Part shown: positions 13,846-16,010 of the stretch, one piece after another
Numbering within the stretch: the first letter of the stretch is position 1
How the letters are laid out: every line of letters starts with the position of its first letter
Assembly (NCBI GenBank): GCA_011620045.1
Contig: WOZY01000088.1
Coordinates: 1-16,010, forward strand
Direction of reading: 5' to 3'
DNA from: Mesotoga sp.
GTDB lineage: Bacteria > Thermotogota > Thermotogae > Petrotogales > Kosmotogaceae
DNA length: 16,010 nucleotides
Notes under the pieces: generated by a model
What the model saw: only the letters and a program-made list of their open reading frames with translations
The model's database searches: none
What the model was told of the DNA's origin: nothing
Program-made: the position numbers and the translations under genes

Positions 13846-14078
13846 TGCCGTTATAGCCAATCACGATCAAAGAGGAGAAAATAACATTGATTATCTGGCT
13901 ATAGTTCGACTGTTCGCAGCTGCGAATTGTTTTCCAGGGAAGCCTATCGGTGATAATAGCTTCACTTTTCAGCTAGAAAAGAAGAGTCGACTGCCACGGC
14001 AAATGCTTTCTGAAAGCCATCGTCGCTATTGGGCGGTTTATAGTGAAAAGAAGGGCGGGTTCATCGTATGGCTTTTTC
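13846..14078. other. Gene-free intergenic stretch with a 14-bp perfect palindrome
   Basis: Together with the liv promoter region this makes a 442-bp gap (13719-14160) without a convincing gene. At 13913-13926 there is a perfect 14-bp palindrome, TTCGCAGCTGCGAA, with no loop, which suits a dimeric DNA-binding protein better than an RNA hairpin. A 100-codon open frame from 13832 to 14134 shows no domain, has no good SD and runs through the promoter of the next gene. No tRNA, ncRNA or terminator was recognised. Confidence 0.45.
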
Positions 14079-14106
14079 TTGCTCTTCCTTGCGCTTGGTT
14101 TATAAT
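14079..14106 (+). promoter_or_regulatory. Candidate promoter for the exported beta-rich protein
   Basis: A perfect TATAAT at 14101-14106 with a partial -35 TTGCTC at 14079-14084 (16-bp spacing). Transcription starting near 14113 would give a leader of about 48 nt before the GTG at 14161. Confidence 0.4.
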
Positions 14107-14160
14107 AGCTTATGTGTTCGGTTGTTGTTTCTGAAACCTTCTCATCTGGGGGTGTTGTCT

Positions 14161-14640
14161 GTGAGAGTGTTCTTTATTGTGATTCTTTCTCTAGTCCTGG
14201 TTTCTACTATGATTGCTGTAGAGATCGATCTTGGGATAGGCGTTGACATTACTCAATCTGATCAAAGCAGCCTTAGCTGCGCCAGACTTTCGCTTCTCGG
14301 CAGTATTGGGCCTATCTCTCTTGATATACCTTTCGCTCAAGTGTGGCCCTCGGAAAGAAGGATTGAGTTTTCAGATCCGTTTTTGAGTTATGCAGGCCTG
14401 AATTTCAAGCTTCCCATAACTGTTCTATATATAAAGGCGGGCTTGGGGGTTCAGGTCAGGGGATTGATTGACGTACTTGGAGCCAAAATCGAAGGCTGGG
14501 ATCTCCCGGCCAGAATTCGGGCTGGCTTAGGTGTGTCTGATTCCGGCCTGTTTCTTGAGGGTGGCTTGAATCTCGATTTCACGCCTTCGCTGGAGAATAT
14601 GAAATTCTGTCCTTATATTGCTGCGGGATTGGTGTTTTAG
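14161..14640 (+). CDS. Small exported beta-rich protein, possible outer-membrane/toga barrel
   Basis: I do not recognise a named family. The 159-residue product starts at GTG (14161) with GGGGGTG six bases upstream. The frame is open upstream to 14068, but those codons lack an SD, overlap the promoter and precede the signal peptide. Residues 1-19 form a clear signal peptide (Arg2, hydrophobic core, TMIA). The mature part alternates short hydrophobic strands with Gly-rich turns. AGLGV occurs twice (93-97 and 121-125), each in an amphipathic strand, and the chain ends PYIAAGLVF with a terminal Phe, as in many outer-membrane beta-barrel proteins. It has two cysteines (40 and 150). At this length it could form about an eight-strand barrel. 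It is monocistronic and its stop abuts the stop of the convergent gene. Export likely; barrel is an inference. Confidence 0.7.
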   Translation: MRVFFIVILSLVLVSTMIAVEIDLGIGVDITQSDQSSLSCARLSLLGSIGPISLDIPFAQVWPSERRIEFSDPFLSYAGLNFKLPITVLYIKAGLGVQVRGLIDVLGAKIEGWDLPARIRAGLGVSDSGLFLEGGLNLDFTPSLENMKFCPYIAAGLVF

Positions 14641-15372
14641 CTAATCGACCTGCAGTAATCGGGAGAATTCTTCTCTGACATTTTCGTAAGCCTCGGTACT
14701 GAGCCATCTCTGCCAGCCGAATTCTCTGTAGATGTCTCTAACCTGAAAAGTGTAGTTCATTGGATCTATGTGTACCTGTTCGACCCTCTTTGAAAGCTCA
14801 AAGGCAACTCTGGTCGCGTTCATCGGGAGAACCGGACCGACAAAGGCACCGACGTCGATGCCGTTGGCAATAAGCATGTCGATTGTCTCGAGCCTTTCTT
14901 CAAAGGAAGATGAACCTGGTTCAAGAATCTTTCTGACATCGTCTATGTCCGTAGTTACCGTTATCAAAACCCTCGCTTCTCCTTCAGAGGCTTTCAGCAG
15001 GTCTATATCTCTTCTGACCAAAGTGGACTTTGACATTACGAATACAGGAATCCGATGAGAGATAAGTATTCTCAGTATTTCACGGGTGATTCTATACTTC
15101 TCTTCTACATGCTGATATGGATCACAGGCCGTGCTGAGAAACACGGCTCGCCTGGGATGGTAAGTGATCTCTTTTCGCAGAAGAGAGACAATATTCTTAC
15201 GAACCTGAATGTCTCTGCCCCATTTGCCGTGGCAGTACTTGAAAGAGCCGATGAACCTTGCAAAACAGTATTTGCAGCCAATTGTGCATCCAACATAAGG
15301 ATTGACCGTGAAATCCGTCAAAGGAATGCCTGATTTTGTAAGGGCTTTGCTTGCTCTTATCTCTTCAATCAT
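14641..15372 (-). CDS. Radical SAM protein of the spore photoproduct lyase-like (SplB, COG1533) family
   Basis: A 243-residue radical SAM enzyme. NPYVGCTIGCKYCFARF carries the CX3CX2C cluster ligands Cys29, Cys33 and Cys36; next come RRAVFLSTACDPYQHVEEKY and RITREIL, hallmarks of the SplB-like group found widely in bacteria that do not form spores. True spore photoproduct lyase repairs thymine dimers in spores and is longer (about 340), so the actual substrate here is unknown. I prefer the ATG at 15370-15372 because the family usually begins shortly before the KSGIPLTDFTVNPY block. An upstream in-frame ATG at 15424-15426 adds 18 residues; neither has a visible SD. It is divergent from ridA and converges with the exported protein gene, with no intergenic base between their stops. 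Confidence 0.82.
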   Translation of the reverse strand: MIEEIRASKALTKSGIPLTDFTVNPYVGCTIGCKYCFARFIGSFKYCHGKWGRDIQVRKNIVSLLRKEITYHPRRAVFLSTACDPYQHVEEKYRITREILRILISHRIPVFVMSKSTLVRRDIDLLKASEGEARVLITVTTDIDDVRKILEPGSSSFEERLETIDMLIANGIDVGAFVGPVLPMNATRVAFELSKRVEQVHIDPMNYTFQVRDIYREFGWQRWLSTEAYENVREEFSRLLQVD

Positions 15373-15451
15373 ATATAGATCGATTCTACATTGTTTCTCT
15401 TCACGAATGCGTTTTTGAAAGTGCATATGCGTCGCTGCATCTATTCTGTAA

Positions 15452-15460
15452 TGATATAAT
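15452..15460 (+). promoter_or_regulatory. Extended -10 promoter of ridA-thrS
   Basis: TGATATAAT is a perfect TGn plus TATAAT extended -10 element, consistent with the lack of a recognisable -35. Transcription from about 15467 leaves a leader of under 20 nt that carries AGGAGG. There is no room for a T-box or other long leader upstream of thrS in this unit. Confidence 0.55.
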
Positions 15461-15483
15461 TAACCAAAATAGGAGGTGTTACT

Positions 15484-15861
15484 GTGTTGAGGGTTATCAG
15501 TACTGACAAGGCGCCGGCGGCGGTTGGACCATATTCTCAAGCAATTGCGGCGGGTGGTTTTCTCTTTGTTTCTGGACAGATCCCCCTCAACCCGTTGACC
15601 GGTGAGCTGGTGACGGATTTCGAAGGAGCATGCAGACAGTCACTGGAGAATTTATTCGCGGTTGTCGCCGCCGGCGGGTCGAGTATGGACAATATCGTGA
15701 AAGTGAACATCTATGTTAGGGATATGGGAAAATTCTCGATACTAAACGAAATCTACATGACGTATTTCAAGGAGCACAAGCCCGCGAGAGCTGTCGTTGA
15801 AGTCTCTAACTTGCCGAAGAATGCGCCAGTAGAAATGGAAGCTGTGGCGATAATACCGTAA
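15484..15861 (+). CDS. ridA: RidA family reactive intermediate/imine deaminase
   Basis: A 125-residue protein of exact RidA (YjgF/YER057c/UK114) length. It hydrolyses reactive enamine/imine intermediates such as 2-aminoacrylate and 2-iminobutanoate, released by PLP enzymes like threonine/serine dehydratase, to the 2-oxoacid and ammonia. Key residues are present: Tyr17 in VGPYSQA, Arg102 in PARAVVEVSNLP (equivalent of the substrate-carboxylate Arg105 of E. coli RidA) and Glu117 in PVEMEA. FLFVSGQIPLNP is the typical N-terminal strand region. The protein forms cytoplasmic trimers in the family. The start is GTG at 15484 with AGGAGG seven bases upstream. thrS follows after 13 nt. Confidence 0.95.
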   Translation: MLRVISTDKAPAAVGPYSQAIAAGGFLFVSGQIPLNPLTGELVTDFEGACRQSLENLFAVVAAGGSSMDNIVKVNIYVRDMGKFSILNEIYMTYFKEHKPARAVVEVSNLPKNAPVEMEAVAIIP

Positions 15862-15874
15862 TTAGGAGGATATT

Positions 15875-16010
15875 ATGGGTATTTCTATAAAACTGCCCGA
15901 CGGTTCTATAAGAGAATACGGGCGAAGAGTGACACCAGCGGAGATTGCAAGAGACATCTCCAAGGGGCTGGTCAGGCGAACTTTGGGTGCGATAGTTGAT
16001 GGAGAGCTTT
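15875..16010 (+). CDS. thrS: Threonine--tRNA ligase (partial, N-terminal TGS domain only)
   Basis: Only 45 codons lie in the window. The ATG at 15875 has AGGAGG five bases upstream, 13 nt after the ridA stop. The peptide IKLPDGSIREYGRRVTPAEIA followed by DISKGLVRRTLGAIVDGEL is the N-terminal TGS domain of bacterial threonyl-tRNA synthetase. RelA/SpoT and some GTPases also carry TGS domains, but not at the very N-terminus with this IVDGEL ending. ThrS charges tRNA-Thr in the cytoplasm. The catalytic and editing domains are beyond the right edge. Confidence 0.85.
   Translation, partial: MGISIKLPDGSIREYGRRVTPAEIARDISKGLVRRTLGAIVDGEL

Noticed and set aside
13832..14134. Open frame of 100 codons on the plus strand with a hydrophobic end
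   Set aside because: No good SD, no recognisable domain, its end runs across the TATAAT promoter of the next gene, and its start region overlaps the liv promoter's -35 side.
14068..14160. Upstream extension of the exported protein gene to an ATG at 14068
   Set aside because: The extension lacks an SD, covers the promoter, and would put 31 residues ahead of a clear signal peptide; the GTG at 14161 has a good SD.
1..16010. CRISPR array, insertion sequence, tRNA or rRNA
   Set aside because: No regularly spaced repeats, transposase-like frame, terminal inverted repeats or RNA-gene landmarks were seen on either strand.

Overview
The window looks like a chromosomal segment of a bacterium of the Thermotogota, most likely a mesophilic Mesotoga/Kosmotoga-type member. 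This assignment is an inference from protein style, strong GGAGG-type ribosome binding sites, moderate GC and very tight gene packing. It was not tested by any search.

Positions 13718 down to 1 hold one long minus-strand operon of 15 genes, the last cut by the window edge. In transcription order these are: a complete branched-chain-amino-acid-type ABC importer (livK, livH, livM, livG, livF); a nickel-pincer hydroxyacid racemase (larA); a LeuA/homocitrate-synthase-like DRE-TIM enzyme; butyrate kinase (buk); phosphate butyryltransferase (ptb); a xylose-isomerase-like TIM barrel protein; a FadR-type GntR regulator; a split UxaA/SuyAB-type lyase (small SAF subunit, then large subunit); an M20 amidohydrolase/deacylase; and an Ldh2-family 2-hydroxyacid dehydrogenase. 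Apart from the 65-nt gap after livK, junctions are overlaps of 1 or 4 bases or gaps of 1 to 12 bases, so the genes are almost certainly co-transcribed and translationally coupled.

The combination suggests a catabolic route for an imported organic acid. Its steps would be uptake, hydrolysis of an acyl or amide group, stereo-inversion or oxidation of a 2-hydroxyacid, elimination by the UxaA/SuyB-type lyase, carbon-carbon cleavage by the DRE-TIM enzyme to an acyl-CoA, and ATP formation through Ptb and Buk. The substrate cannot be read from sequence. None of the genes that form butyryl-CoA are present, so classical butyrate fermentation is not supported here.

The region 13719-14160 has no convincing gene. 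It holds the liv promoter, a 21-bp imperfect palindrome on its -10 box, a dyad in the livK leader, a 14-bp perfect palindrome, and a promoter for the next rightward gene. At 14161-14640 (+) lies a small exported, beta-rich protein with a C-terminal Phe. It runs tail to tail, with zero spacing, into a spore-photoproduct-lyase-like radical SAM gene (minus strand). Divergent from that gene, an extended -10 promoter drives ridA and then the start of thrS, which runs off the right edge.
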